Assembly: GCA_022574065.1 (NCBI GenBank)
Contig: JACZST010000004.1
Span: forward strand, 1-24,278
Source of the DNA: Acidobacteriota bacterium
Lineage (GTDB): Bacteria > Actinomycetota > Acidimicrobiia > Spongiisociales > UBA5794
Direction: 5' to 3'
DNA length: 24,278 bases
Position 1 is the stretch's first letter, and each line of letters opens with the position of its first letter. Position numbers and translations under genes: made by a program. Shown here piece by piece: positions 1-6,880 of the stretch. Below the pieces are notes generated by a model that searched no databases, was not told where the DNA came from, and saw only the letters and a list, made by a program, of their open reading frames with translations.

Positions 1-420
1 CGTCACCGCGCCCTTCTCGACTAGGTAGGGAGCCAAGGAGGCCGGCGCCGCGACCCGGATCCGGCTGGCTTCGCCCTCGATGTCGATGGTCTCGATCTTG
101 CCCACACCGTCGACATGGCCCTGGACGATGTGCCCGTCAAATCGCCCGTCTGCCGACGCTACCGGCCGTTCTAGATTTACCCCGACACCCACCGCAAGAC
201 CGCCGAGATTGGTGCGCTCCAGCGTTTCACCCACGGCATCGACCTCAAACGTATCTTCGCCGACCGCCACCGCGGTCAGGCAGACGCCGTTCACTGCGAC
301 CGAATCACCGATAGCGAGTCGCTCGACCGTGTGCGGCCCTTCGATCACCAATCGCCGGCCGGTTTCGGTTCGCTCCACCCGCTCTAGACGGCCCACCTCG
401 GCGACGATCCCGGTGAACAT
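1..420 (-). CDS. ribE: Riboflavin synthase alpha chain, 3' end cut by window edge
   Basis: This gene encodes riboflavin synthase, which converts two 6,7-dimethyl-8-ribityllumazines into riboflavin and a pyrimidinedione. Only the first 140 codons are inside the window. The start ATG at 420 gives MFTGIVAEVGRLE, the usual start of the family. The first lumazine-binding barrel shows VNGVCLTAV and GGHIVQGHVDG-like text (FDGHIVQGHVDGVG). The sequence leaves the window at LVEKGAVT, where the second barrel begins. The start overlaps the ribD stop as TGATG, with a GGAGG ribosome site just upstream, so the two genes are translationally coupled and both lie under the FMN riboswitch. The family is usually about 200 residues, so roughly 60 residues are missing to the left. 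Confidence 0.95.
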   Translation of the reverse strand, partial: MFTGIVAEVGRLERVERTETGRRLVIEGPHTVERLAIGDSVAVNGVCLTAVAVGEDTFEVDAVGETLERTNLGGLAVGVGVNLERPVASADGRFDGHIVQGHVDGVGKIETIDIEGEASRIRVAAPASLAPYLVEKGAVT

Positions 421-1517
421 CAGCGAGCCTCCAGGGGGGTGGCATCGATCCGGATATCGGACCCGAGCGTTGTGATCGCGGTGATCTGAACATCGAGCGC
501 CGCGTCGATGGTCTCGAATACGCCACCGACCGCGGGAACACCGACCCCGGCACCAAGCTTGGCGCCCAGATACAGCACAAACTCGTCGACCAGCCGCTGA
601 CGCAACAGCGACCCTGCGAGGGTCGGGCCACCTTCGGCCAGCACGTCTACGAACCCCATCGCTCCCAGATGCTTCAACATGGTCGTCAGGTCGACCCCAT
701 CGGGCCCTGGAGCGACGATGACGTCGCTGATGCCGTCGGGCGGCTTGGCGCCGTCTGGCAAAAACAGGAGCGGATCCCGGTCGTAGACGGTCGCCGCCAC
801 CGGTAATGGGCGCGAGCCGCCAACGATCACCGGTCGTGGTTGTGGCCCCGTGTATGAATCAATGCGGACATCAAGCCGCGGGTTGTCGGCGCGTACCGTG
901 CCGGCGCCGATCAAGACGGCGTCGCAGCGCGCTCGGAGACGATGAGCGTCTGCCCTGGCTTCTTCTCCGGTGATCCATTGCGACGTCCGGTCGGCTGCTG
1001 CCGCCTGCCCATCGATTGTGGTCGCCATCTTGAGGGTGAGCCGAGGCAACCCGGTGGTGCGGTGGTGGAAGTACCCGGCATCGGCCCTACGAACCACCTC
1101 GGGTAGGACACCCTCGACGACGGTGATCCCTGCCTCGCGGAGCTGCGAAACACCACTTCCGGACACCCTGAGGTCTGGGTCCTCGACACCGATGATCACC
1201 GTGGCCACGTTGGCGTTGAGGATGGCGTCGACACATGGCGGGGTTCGACCGTGATGAGAACATGGTTCGAGGGTGACGACAAGCGTGCCCCCGCCGGCGC
1301 GCCCACCGGCATCGGTCAGGGCCAGAACCTCTGCGTGGGGCTGGCCGGGGCCAGCGTGGGCGCGCTCGGCGACCACGGTTCCATCTGGGGAAAGCACGAT
1401 GGCGCCGACCCGCGGATTCGGATGCGGGTAGGTGTCGCCGGTCAGACCGACGGCCCTCAGCATCAGCTCCTCCGCGCGGCGTGTCTCGGACCGGTTGTCG
1501 TCGACGCGGCGCGACAT
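420..1517 (-). CDS. ribD: Bifunctional riboflavin deaminase/reductase RibD
   Basis: RibD carries out the second and third steps of riboflavin synthesis: deamination of the pyrimidine ring, then NADPH-dependent reduction of the ribosyl side chain. From the ATG at 1517 it is 365 residues, the normal size. The N-terminal cytidine-deaminase-type domain has the zinc motif HAE at residues 61-63 and PCSHHGRTPPC with Cys86 and Cys95. The C-terminal reductase domain has LKMATTIDG near residue 162 and the DAVLIGAGTVRADNPRLDVR stretch. A longer frame opens at a GTG at 1547, but that codon lies inside the FMN riboswitch. The ATG at 1517 instead follows AGGAGG by 4 nt, so it is chosen. First gene of the rib unit, overlapping ribE. 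Confidence 0.96.
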   Translation of the reverse strand: MSRRVDDNRSETRRAEELMLRAVGLTGDTYPHPNPRVGAIVLSPDGTVVAERAHAGPGQPHAEVLALTDAGGRAGGGTLVVTLEPCSHHGRTPPCVDAILNANVATVIIGVEDPDLRVSGSGVSQLREAGITVVEGVLPEVVRRADAGYFHHRTTGLPRLTLKMATTIDGQAAAADRTSQWITGEEARADAHRLRARCDAVLIGAGTVRADNPRLDVRIDSYTGPQPRPVIVGGSRPLPVAATVYDRDPLLFLPDGAKPPDGISDVIVAPGPDGVDLTTMLKHLGAMGFVDVLAEGGPTLAGSLLRQRLVDEFVLYLGAKLGAGVGVPAVGGVFETIDAALDVQITAITTLGSDIRIDATPLEAR

Positions 1518-1519
1518 GC

Positions 1520-1640
1520 GCCCTCCTTCTCCCATCCGGACTGTCACCGTCGGCCCCGGAGTTTCACCGGATCAGCCCCATTGCTGGGGGTCGCGGACTT
1601 TCACCGCCGGTCGGGAATTGCACCCTGCCCTGAAGGGGGC
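1520..1640 (-). promoter_or_regulatory. FMN riboswitch (RFN element) upstream of ribD
   Basis: Read on the minus strand, the stretch contains all conserved RFN blocks in order: GGGCAGGGTGCAATTCCC, GACCGGCGGTGAAAGTCCGC, GATCCGGTGAAACTCC, GGCCGACGGTGACAGTCC and GGATGGGAGAAGGAGG. The closing helix P1 can form between 1632-1640 (GCCCCCTTC) and 1520-1529 (GAAGGAGGGC) with one bulged A. The 3' strand of P1 is the ribD Shine-Dalgarno and the ATG at 1517 begins two bases after it. I see no separate terminator or sequestering hairpin between the aptamer and ribD. FMN binding would therefore hide the ribosome site directly, an inference from the pairing. Confidence 0.96.
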
Positions 1641-1651
1641 TCTCTCGCGCA

Positions 1652-1657
1652 ATTGTA
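1652..1657 (-). promoter_or_regulatory. Probable -10 box of the rib promoter (TACAAT)
   Basis: TACAAT on the minus strand fits the actinobacterial TANNNT -10 pattern. A transcript starting about 7 nt downstream, near 1645, would begin only a few bases before the P1 helix of the FMN riboswitch. No convincing -35 box was found at 16-18 nt. The placement relative to the aptamer is the main support. Confidence 0.5.
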
Positions 1658-1696
1658 GTCCTCGTCGCGATCCAGCGGGCCGGCAACTTCTGGGTC

Positions 1697-1759
1697 GCAA
1701 GTAGCGAGTATCAAGTAGCAAGTACGGTCGCTACTTGGTACTTGTTCCTTGTTGCTTAT
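1697..1759. repeat. Phased inverted array of 7-bp units between the REC-GGDEF gene and rib
   Basis: The + strand shows four head-to-tail 7-mers of form NCAAGTA (1697-1724; one has a G for A), a 7-base centre (1725-1731), then four 7-mers of the complementary form TACTTGN (1732-1759; the outer two are degraded). The total is nine 7-base blocks in perfect phase. The inner two units on each side can pair with 6 of 7 bases each, so the array can fold into a hairpin. It sits 12 bp after the REC-GGDEF stop and before the rib promoter, and could act as a transcription boundary, though no T-run follows it. Confidence 0.75.
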
Positions 1760-1771
1760 GACCGGGGACCG

Positions 1772-2698
1772 CTAGGTCCTCTTGTCCACCGCGTACACCG
1801 AACCGGGCTGTCGCTTGGCGAACTCTTTCATCTCGGTCGCAATCGCTGAGACCTCCCACCCGGAGGTGAGCGGCCGGTGCCTGTTGGTGGCTACGCCCAT
1901 CGACAACGAAGCGATCGGGAAGGTCTGTTTCTCGCCGAGCCGATCGGTGACCTCAATGTGGCCCTGAAGCGCATCGTTGGTGTCGTAGAACTCGAGGATG
2001 CCGTCGTCGAAGCTCTTGATGACCGCCTCGCAAAACGGCTCGATGTCTTCGGAACCGAGGATGACGACGAAATCGTCACCACCAACGTGTCCAACAAACG
2101 CCGTTTCCCCTTCGGTCTCCTGCGCGATTCGCAGCAGGGTCTCTGCGGTGAACTTGATGACGGCATCACCTCGCATGAATCCGTAGGTGTCGTTGAACGC
2201 TTTGAAGTTGTCGAGATCGCCGTAGACGACCGCAAACGGCCCAGCATCGCGGACCCGGTTCTCCAGTTCGGTCGTGATGCGAAAGTTCCCTGGCAGGCCG
2301 GTGAGCGGCGACAGATCGCGCATGTGTTGGGCGCGACGGATCACGCTTCTGACCCTTGCCACCAGCTCCTCGACATCGAACGGCTTGGTGATGTAATCGT
2401 CTGCGCCGAGATCCAGGCCCTTCACCCGATCTGCAGCCCGCGGCTTTGCCGTGAGCATCACCACCGGCACATTCGCCGTTGGGACGTCGTTGCGCAGGTG
2501 GCGCAGGGTGGTCAGGCCGTCCATGCCGGGCATCATCACGTCGAGGAGAACGAGTGCGGGAGGACGGTCGGCGGCGAGTTCGAGTGCTTCCGGGCCGTTG
2601 CCCGCAACCTCGACCTCGAAGCCCTCGCTCTCGAGATTCGTCTTGACGAACTCACGAATTTCCGGGTCGTCGTCAACGACGAGGATCCGATCGTTCAT
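1772..2698 (-). CDS. Response regulator with C-terminal GGDEF domain (REC-GGDEF)
   Basis: The 308-residue protein has an N-terminal receiver domain (1-125) with the acidic pocket D9-D11, phospho-acceptor D53 in LLDVMMPGMDG, T83 and K105 in TKPF. A linker leads to a GGDEF domain (about 130-305) that opens with LTGLPGN and has GDLDNFKAFNDTYG with the GTP/metal region around D161-D163. The signature is GGDDF at 206-210 instead of GGDEF or GGEEF. The inhibitory I-site RxxD upstream of it is absent. Diguanylate cyclase output is therefore likely by family but uncertain in activity. The ATG at 2698 follows AGAGGTG and lies 7 bp after rpe, so it is probably co-transcribed with rpe. No partner histidine kinase is in the window. 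Confidence 0.9.
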   Translation of the reverse strand: MNDRILVVDDDPEIREFVKTNLESEGFEVEVAGNGPEALELAADRPPALVLLDVMMPGMDGLTTLRHLRNDVPTANVPVVMLTAKPRAADRVKGLDLGADDYITKPFDVEELVARVRSVIRRAQHMRDLSPLTGLPGNFRITTELENRVRDAGPFAVVYGDLDNFKAFNDTYGFMRGDAVIKFTAETLLRIAQETEGETAFVGHVGGDDFVVILGSEDIEPFCEAVIKSFDDGILEFYDTNDALQGHIEVTDRLGEKQTFPIASLSMGVATNRHRPLTSGWEVSAIATEMKEFAKRQPGSVYAVDKRT

Positions 2699-2705
2699 GG
2701 CACCT

Positions 2706-3368
2706 CTAGACGATCATCGCTTCACGTAGCTCTTCTATGGCTGCAGCGGGATCGTCCGTCCGGAACACGGATGTTCCGGCGACAAAGACGTCTGCTCCGG
2801 CATCGCGCGCCGATCGGATCGTCGTCAGATCGATGCCGCCATCGATTTCTATATCGGTGCCAAGCGCTGCAGAATCAATGAACTTCCGCAAGCGCTCTAC
2901 TTTCCCAAGAACCGTTTGGTCGAACTGCTGGCCGCCGAACCCGGGGTCGACAGACATGACCAGGACCATGTCGGTCAGCTCGACGAAGGGCTCCACCGCC
3001 TGGACCGGAGTTGGTGGATTGATCACAAGTCCAAACCCGAGTCCGACCGCTCGGGCCTGGGCCGCGATGTCTGCCGGGTCAGGAAAGACTTCGATGTGGA
3101 CGGTGACGATGTCGGCCCCTGCTTCTTTGAGCGCCTCCAGGTACCGATCGGGGTTCAGCGTCATCAAATGGCAGTCGAGCGGAAGCTCGGTGATCCTCCG
3201 CAGCGAAGCGATCACGGGGATACCCACCGCCAGGTTGGGTACGAAGTGGCCGTCCATCACGTCGACGTGGAGCAGATCCGCGTGCGGCTCGACACGCGCG
3301 ACCTCCTCACCCAGTCGGGAGAAGTCGGCGGCGAGAACGGAGGGCGCGATTCGGGGCGGTTTGATCAT
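2706..3368 (-). CDS. rpe: Ribulose-phosphate 3-epimerase
   Basis: Rpe interconverts ribulose 5-phosphate and xylulose 5-phosphate in the pentose phosphate pathway. The 220-residue TIM barrel has the family signatures IAPSVLAADF at the start, LLHVDVMDGHFVPN with His34 and Asp36, CHLM with His67, MSVDPGFGGQ, and EIDGGI for the second metal-binding Asp and the phosphate site. The ATG at 3368 is preferred over an in-frame GTG at 3395 because it starts right at the conserved MIKPPRIAPS. There is no Shine-Dalgarno before it, but TACACT lies 8 nt upstream, which suggests a leaderless message. Ribulose 5-phosphate is also a precursor of the four-carbon unit of riboflavin, which is made by the genes downstream. 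Confidence 0.96.
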   Translation of the reverse strand: MIKPPRIAPSVLAADFSRLGEEVARVEPHADLLHVDVMDGHFVPNLAVGIPVIASLRRITELPLDCHLMTLNPDRYLEALKEAGADIVTVHIEVFPDPADIAAQARAVGLGFGLVINPPTPVQAVEPFVELTDMVLVMSVDPGFGGQQFDQTVLGKVERLRKFIDSAALGTDIEIDGGIDLTTIRSARDAGADVFVAGTSVFRTDDPAAAIEELREAMIV

Positions 3369-3376
3369 GGTGAGCG

Positions 3377-3382
3377 AGTGTA
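3377..3382 (-). promoter_or_regulatory. Possible -10 box (TACACT) for leaderless rpe
   Basis: TACACT on the minus strand ends 8 nt before the rpe ATG, and no ribosome-binding sequence is present. This is the spacing expected when transcription begins at or next to the start codon. There is no clear -35 box; the upstream side is the CCAGTTC-type 7-mer array. Confidence 0.4.
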
Positions 3383-3394
3383 TTCGGGAAGTCA

Positions 3395-3422
3395 CCAGTT
3401 CCCAGTTCCCAGTACCCAGTAT
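3395..3422. repeat. Four tandem 7-bp units of CCAGTTC type
   Basis: On the + strand the unit CCAGTTC occurs twice, followed by CCAGTAC and CCAGTAT, without gaps. The array starts 27 bp before the rpe start codon, in the 112-bp gap between fmt and rpe. Its unit differs from those of the other 7-bp arrays in the window, but the period is the same. Confidence 0.8.
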
Positions 3423-3452
3423 GAGTCGAACCGGTACCGACCTCTTGTCTTG

Positions 3453-3480
3453 CTGAAGACTGAGGACTGAGGATTGGAAC
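3453..3480. repeat. Tandem 7-bp units of CTGAGGA type directly after fmt
   Basis: On the + strand there are CTGAAGA, CTGAGGA and CTGAGGA head to tail (3453-3473), then a diverged TTGGAAC that abuts the fmt stop codon at 3481. Between this array and the CCAGTTC array lie 30 bases containing the palindrome CGGTACCG (3432-3439). The two arrays fill half of the fmt-rpe gap. Confidence 0.75.
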
Positions 3481-4395
3481 TCACGCGGGATCGATCGTGC
3501 CGCCGGCCCCGCGGCGGCCGTTGAGCCACGCCGATCCGCTTTGCACTGGTCTGCCCGCCGGCTGCAGGGTTACCAGGAGAAGACTGCCCTCAGCGAACCC
3601 CGCAGCGGGCTCACCGTCTACCCCCTCGAAGGATCCGGGCTCAACCAAAGCGTCGGTGTGCTCGACCTCGAGCAGCTTGTGCCGAACACCGTCGATCCTC
3701 ACCCAGGCCCCCGGACGAGGATGGAAGGCTCGTACCGCCCTCTCAACGGTGTCAGCAGCCCAGCTCCCGTCGATTTGTGCTTCATTTGGATCAAGCAGCG
3801 GAGCATTCGTCACTCCCGCATCGATCTGCGGGGCGGGCTCCAACTGCGCTGCCAGATACTCGGGGACGGCGTCGTTCACGATCATCCCACCCAGATAGGA
3901 GAGACGGCCGGTGAGTGTGCCGCCGGTCTCATCATCTGTGATGGGTGTCTCAACGACTGCAACCACAGGGCCGGTGTCCAAACCCTCGTCGAGCAGCATC
4001 AGGCTGACGCCGGTCTTCTCATCGCCTGCCAGGATGGCGCGCTCCACGGGAGCAGCCCCCCGCCACCGCGGCAGCAACGAGAAGTGCACGTTCAGGTACC
4101 CGAACGGTGGCAGATCTAGGACACGCGGCTCGAGGATCTTGCCATAGGCCACGACCAGTCCGACCTCGAAGGGCAGCTGGGACAGGTTCCCCCACAGCTC
4201 GTCCTTGTCATTCGGTTGCTGGATCCTGAGGCCCCACTGCTCGGCAGCGCGCTTCACCGGCGGCGCAACCGGCGTGCCCGACCGGCCACGCGGCCGATCG
4301 GGTTGAGTGATCACGAGTTCCACATCGGTTACGTCGAGCAACGCGGCCAGGCTCGGGATCGCAGATGCGGGAGTACCGAGAAACACCGAGCGCAT
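3481..4395 (-). CDS. fmt: Methionyl-tRNA formyltransferase
   Basis: Fmt uses 10-formyltetrahydrofolate to formylate initiator Met-tRNA. The 304-residue protein has the N-terminal hydrolase-like fold starting MRSVFLGTPASA, the signature NVHFSLLPRWRGAAPVERA with Asn102 and His104, and the catalytic Asp140 in LDEGLDTGP, equivalent to Asn108, His110 and Asp146 of the E. coli enzyme. The C-terminal OB-like tRNA-binding domain includes NEAQIDGSW and AFHPRPGAW. Its ATG overlaps the def stop as TGATG, so formylation and deformylation enzymes are made together. The usual 16S rRNA methyltransferase gene rsmB does not follow; the 7-bp repeat arrays do. Confidence 0.97.
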   Translation of the reverse strand: MRSVFLGTPASAIPSLAALLDVTDVELVITQPDRPRGRSGTPVAPPVKRAAEQWGLRIQQPNDKDELWGNLSQLPFEVGLVVAYGKILEPRVLDLPPFGYLNVHFSLLPRWRGAAPVERAILAGDEKTGVSLMLLDEGLDTGPVVAVVETPITDDETGGTLTGRLSYLGGMIVNDAVPEYLAAQLEPAPQIDAGVTNAPLLDPNEAQIDGSWAADTVERAVRAFHPRPGAWVRIDGVRHKLLEVEHTDALVEPGSFEGVDGEPAAGFAEGSLLLVTLQPAGRPVQSGSAWLNGRRGAGGTIDPA

Positions 4396-4901
4396 CAGGG
4401 TCGCCCTAGCCGGTCGTCGGCTACTGCCTCTCGGAGCTCCGCAATCGCTTGTTTCCTTTCCGCCTTGCTGAGGCGCTCGATGACGAGCCCACCGCTCAGG
4501 TGATCGATCTCGTGTTGAAGCACACGTCCCATCAGCTCGTCGCCTGAGTACTCGATCGCGTTTCCATCGAGATCAAACCCCGTGGCACGGGCGAAGCTGG
4601 GTCTGGAAATCTCCCAGAACCGATCGGGAACCGATAGACAGCCTTCTTCGAACGTCCACTCTCCTGAGGTTTCGACGATCTCAGGATTGACCATGACGAA
4701 TGGCCCCTCACCGATGTCGGCAACGAACAGCCGCTTGGCGATCCCGATTTGGGGGGCCGCCAGGCCGACCCCGGGTGCGTCGTACATCGTCTCGAACAGG
4801 TCGTCGGCGAGACGCCTGAGATCCTCGTCGAAGACGTCGATCTTCTCGACCTCGCTGCGGAGCACCGGGTCCGGATAGATGCGGATTGGGAAGATGGCCA
4901 T
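4395..4901 (-). CDS. def: Peptide deformylase
   Basis: Def is the metalloenzyme that removes the formyl group from new proteins. It is 168 residues from the ATG at 4901 and shows all three motifs: GVGLAAPQIG (44-53), EGCLSVP with metal ligand Cys88, and QHEIDHL with His130, Glu131 and His134. The frame stays open upstream to 5033, but that extension translates the intergenic repeat and has no homology to the family, whereas MAIFPIRIYPDPVL is the normal start. No Shine-Dalgarno precedes the ATG; TACCCT lies 8 nt upstream. First gene of a two-gene unit with fmt. Confidence 0.96.
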   Translation of the reverse strand: MAIFPIRIYPDPVLRSEVEKIDVFDEDLRRLADDLFETMYDAPGVGLAAPQIGIAKRLFVADIGEGPFVMVNPEIVETSGEWTFEEGCLSVPDRFWEISRPSFARATGFDLDGNAIEYSGDELMGRVLQHEIDHLSGGLVIERLSKAERKQAIAELREAVADDRLGRP

Positions 4902-4909
4902 GGAGCGAG

Positions 4910-4915
4910 AGGGTA
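4910..4915 (-). promoter_or_regulatory. Possible -10 box (TACCCT) for leaderless def
   Basis: TACCCT on the minus strand lies 8 nt before the def ATG in a sequence without a ribosome-binding site. Initiation at the usual distance would start the mRNA at or next to the ATG. The place where a -35 box would be falls in the end of the 36-bp repeat copy at 4926-4961, so that repeat may contribute to the promoter. Confidence 0.4.
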
Positions 4916-4925
4916 CCGCCAAGAG

Positions 4926-4961
4926 GCTCCGCAAATACTGCGCGATCCCGTCACTGTCGGC
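4926..4961. repeat. 36-bp direct repeat, copy 1
   Basis: On the minus strand the unit begins GCCGACAGTGACGGGATCGC and ends in TTTGCGGAGC. It is 35/36 identical to copy 2 at 5027-5062, with one C/T difference in the TTTGYGGAGC end. It ends 24 bp before the def start. Similarity continues a few bases past the unit on the other side (GTCTCG follows in both with a 4-base indel). Confidence 0.9.
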
Positions 4962-5026
4962 GAGACCATCCGCGGAGCCGTGGCCCCAGCGGCCCGCCGC
5001 GAAGCGGCAACAGCGGAAAAAATAGC

Positions 5027-5062
5027 GCTCCACAAATACTGCGCGATCCCGTCACTGTCGGC
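5027..5062. repeat. 36-bp direct repeat, copy 2
   Basis: This is the second copy of the 36-bp unit, in the same orientation and offset by 101 bp from copy 1. The 65 bases between the copies are GC-rich, with a short hairpin around GCCGCTTCGCGGC (about 4995-5007) and a run of six T on the minus strand near 5017-5022. The rest of the 207-bp gap (4902-5108) between priA and def holds no gene that I can support. Confidence 0.9.
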
Positions 5063-5108
5063 CATCGAGACTGACTGGTCCTGAGCCCAGGGTTTGCGTG
5101 GCCGCTCT

Positions 5109-6839
5109 CTACAGGTCCACTGGATCGGCGTCGACCCGCACCCGCGACCCACCATCCCTGAGCGCCTGCACGACAGACCGCAACCGGATCCTCACCTCGC
5201 TGAGGTCGGTGCCTTGGAGCAGCCAGCGGTGCCCGCCCGCCCACGCCGCGGGACCGAGCACCGTGGCACCCCGCCCCGCCGCTTGCAACGCCGGCTCTGC
5301 GACTTCGAGCGGTGCGTCGGTCTCAACGGCGAGCAGCGCTCCCACCGGCGGAAAGCCGCTCGCGGCCCGCTCGCCAAGCTCGTCGTCGAGGAAAGGAAAC
5401 GGTCTACCCAATCTGAGAGCGGTGATCACGGGATGATCCGGGATCGCGGTCTGGATGAGTGCCTTGCGACCGCGCCCAGCAGTCGTGGCCAACGTCATTC
5501 GTACCAGGATTCGCAATGCATCTTCCGCAGCTCGATAGTGCGGGGCCAGCATCATGCCATCGGCATCGATGGCGACGGCCAGATCGACCGGTTCCAGATC
5601 GACCAGGTCACGTTCGGTGCCGACTCGAACGCTCGTCGCCGACCCGGCCTCGCCCACCGATTCGCCAAACGACCGGCGTAGGTCGTCGACAACTCTGCCG
5701 ATCCCTGCGCCGAGCGGCTCGAACCGGGTGCCACCACAAGACGCACACGCGTCGTGCTCGGTACCACAGCGCTGGCACGTACCGGACTGTTCCAGCCGCG
5801 CCCCGCAGTTTGTGCACCGTCGCAATTCTTTACATCGCACACAACGAAAAGCACCGGCGTAGCCACGCCGTGGCACCAGGACGAACACGGACCCGTCGGC
5901 CCGCAGCGCCGCCCCGATTGCGATCCGCGTCCGCTCCATGATCAGTCCCGACCCTGGAACGGCCTCGGCGCGGTCGGCGACCTCGACCAACGGCCACACC
6001 CGACCATTGCCCGTGCTGAGCTCAACACCGGCTGCGATCACGTCCGTCGTCGGAACTGCACCAACGAGCAGCAACCCGAATCGTTCGACCGCACTGCGGC
6101 GCCTCAAGACGTCGCGCACGTGATACGTCGGGGTCTGCTTCGCCTTGTAGGCACGCCGACCTTCCTCGATGATCACCGCCAGACCGACAGACCCGGCTCC
6201 CCAAAAAGCGATCTCGCGGGTGCCGACGATCACCACACCGGCGTCGCCGGCGGCCAGCGACCATGCGTTGGTTCGGTCTGCCGGGGACGACGGCGAAGTG
6301 GCCATCATCACCCGGTCTCCAAAGAGCTCGCCGAGGCCCGAGGCGGTGGCGGCAGCTTCTTCGACCGTGGGCGCACACACCAGGACGCTTTGGCTCGCCG
6401 CAACCACGGGTGATATCGCAGGTGCGATCAGCGGTACCGGTGGTTGGCCATTCACTACATAGCGGGGCCTGGTGCGTCCGACGCGTATCTGAGCGCCCGC
6501 CCACGCGGCGAGCTCGGTGCTCGATGCGACGGGAGGGTCGAAGACCGGATCGGCCACCATACGCGGGAGGTTCGGCGGAGCCGTGCGCGCCAACACCACC
6601 GATAGCGGGGCGACATAATGGGTCGATACCCAGCGCGCCGTTTCGAGCAGACCACGGTTGAAGACGGGAAGCTCCCCGGATCGTGCCAGGATCGAGCGCA
6701 AGGGCCGGTCGGGCGTCGCGGTTCGTACCGACGTCACGTAACCCTTGACTCTTCGTCCGCCGAGCGGAACCCGCACCATGGTCCCGACCTCTACACCGGA
6801 CACAGCGTCGGGCACGGCATAAGCGAACCCGTCATCCAC
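5109..6839 (-). CDS. priA: Primosomal protein N' (PriA), helicase-deficient actinobacterial type
   Basis: PriA recognises stalled replication forks and helps reload the replicative helicase. The protein keeps the N-terminal DNA-binding region (FAYAVPD...VRVPLGGRRVKGYV) and a full zinc-binding insert with four CxxC pairs (Cys333/336, 342/345, 355/358, 365/368). The Walker A motif is missing: the expected position reads PVVAASQSVLVCAPT. The DEEH box is replaced by IIEEGRRAYK (223-232), while VGTREIAFW is retained. This matches actinobacterial PriA, annotated as probably lacking ATPase activity. The GTG at 6839 cuts into the conserved N-terminus. The in-frame sequence upstream reads TRIAQVVPDVPSF and has only a CTG at 6884, overlapping the coaBC stop, as a possible true start. 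Last gene of the pyr-to-priA run. Confidence 0.9.
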   Translation of the reverse strand: MDDGFAYAVPDAVSGVEVGTMVRVPLGGRRVKGYVTSVRTATPDRPLRSILARSGELPVFNRGLLETARWVSTHYVAPLSVVLARTAPPNLPRMVADPVFDPPVASSTELAAWAGAQIRVGRTRPRYVVNGQPPVPLIAPAISPVVAASQSVLVCAPTVEEAAATASGLGELFGDRVMMATSPSSPADRTNAWSLAAGDAGVVIVGTREIAFWGAGSVGLAVIIEEGRRAYKAKQTPTYHVRDVLRRRSAVERFGLLLVGAVPTTDVIAAGVELSTGNGRVWPLVEVADRAEAVPGSGLIMERTRIAIGAALRADGSVFVLVPRRGYAGAFRCVRCKELRRCTNCGARLEQSGTCQRCGTEHDACASCGGTRFEPLGAGIGRVVDDLRRSFGESVGEAGSATSVRVGTERDLVDLEPVDLAVAIDADGMMLAPHYRAAEDALRILVRMTLATTAGRGRKALIQTAIPDHPVITALRLGRPFPFLDDELGERAASGFPPVGALLAVETDAPLEVAEPALQAAGRGATVLGPAAWAGGHRWLLQGTDLSEVRIRLRSVVQALRDGGSRVRVDADPVDL

Positions 6840-6880
6840 GGCGAAAGACGGTACATCTGGGACGACCTGGGCGATCCGGG

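Noticed and set aside
1518..1547. Start of ribD at the GTG at 1547
   Set aside because: This codon is inside a conserved block of the FMN riboswitch, and the ATG at 1517 has the Shine-Dalgarno.
4902..5033. N-terminal extension of def containing ADSDGIAQYL
   Set aside because: It is the translation of the 36-bp repeat; the peptide deformylase fold starts at MAIFPIRIY, and no family member has such a leader.
4926..5062. CRISPR array (36-bp repeats)
   Set aside because: There are only two copies, with a 65-bp spacer that is too long, no further repeats on either side and no cas gene in the window.
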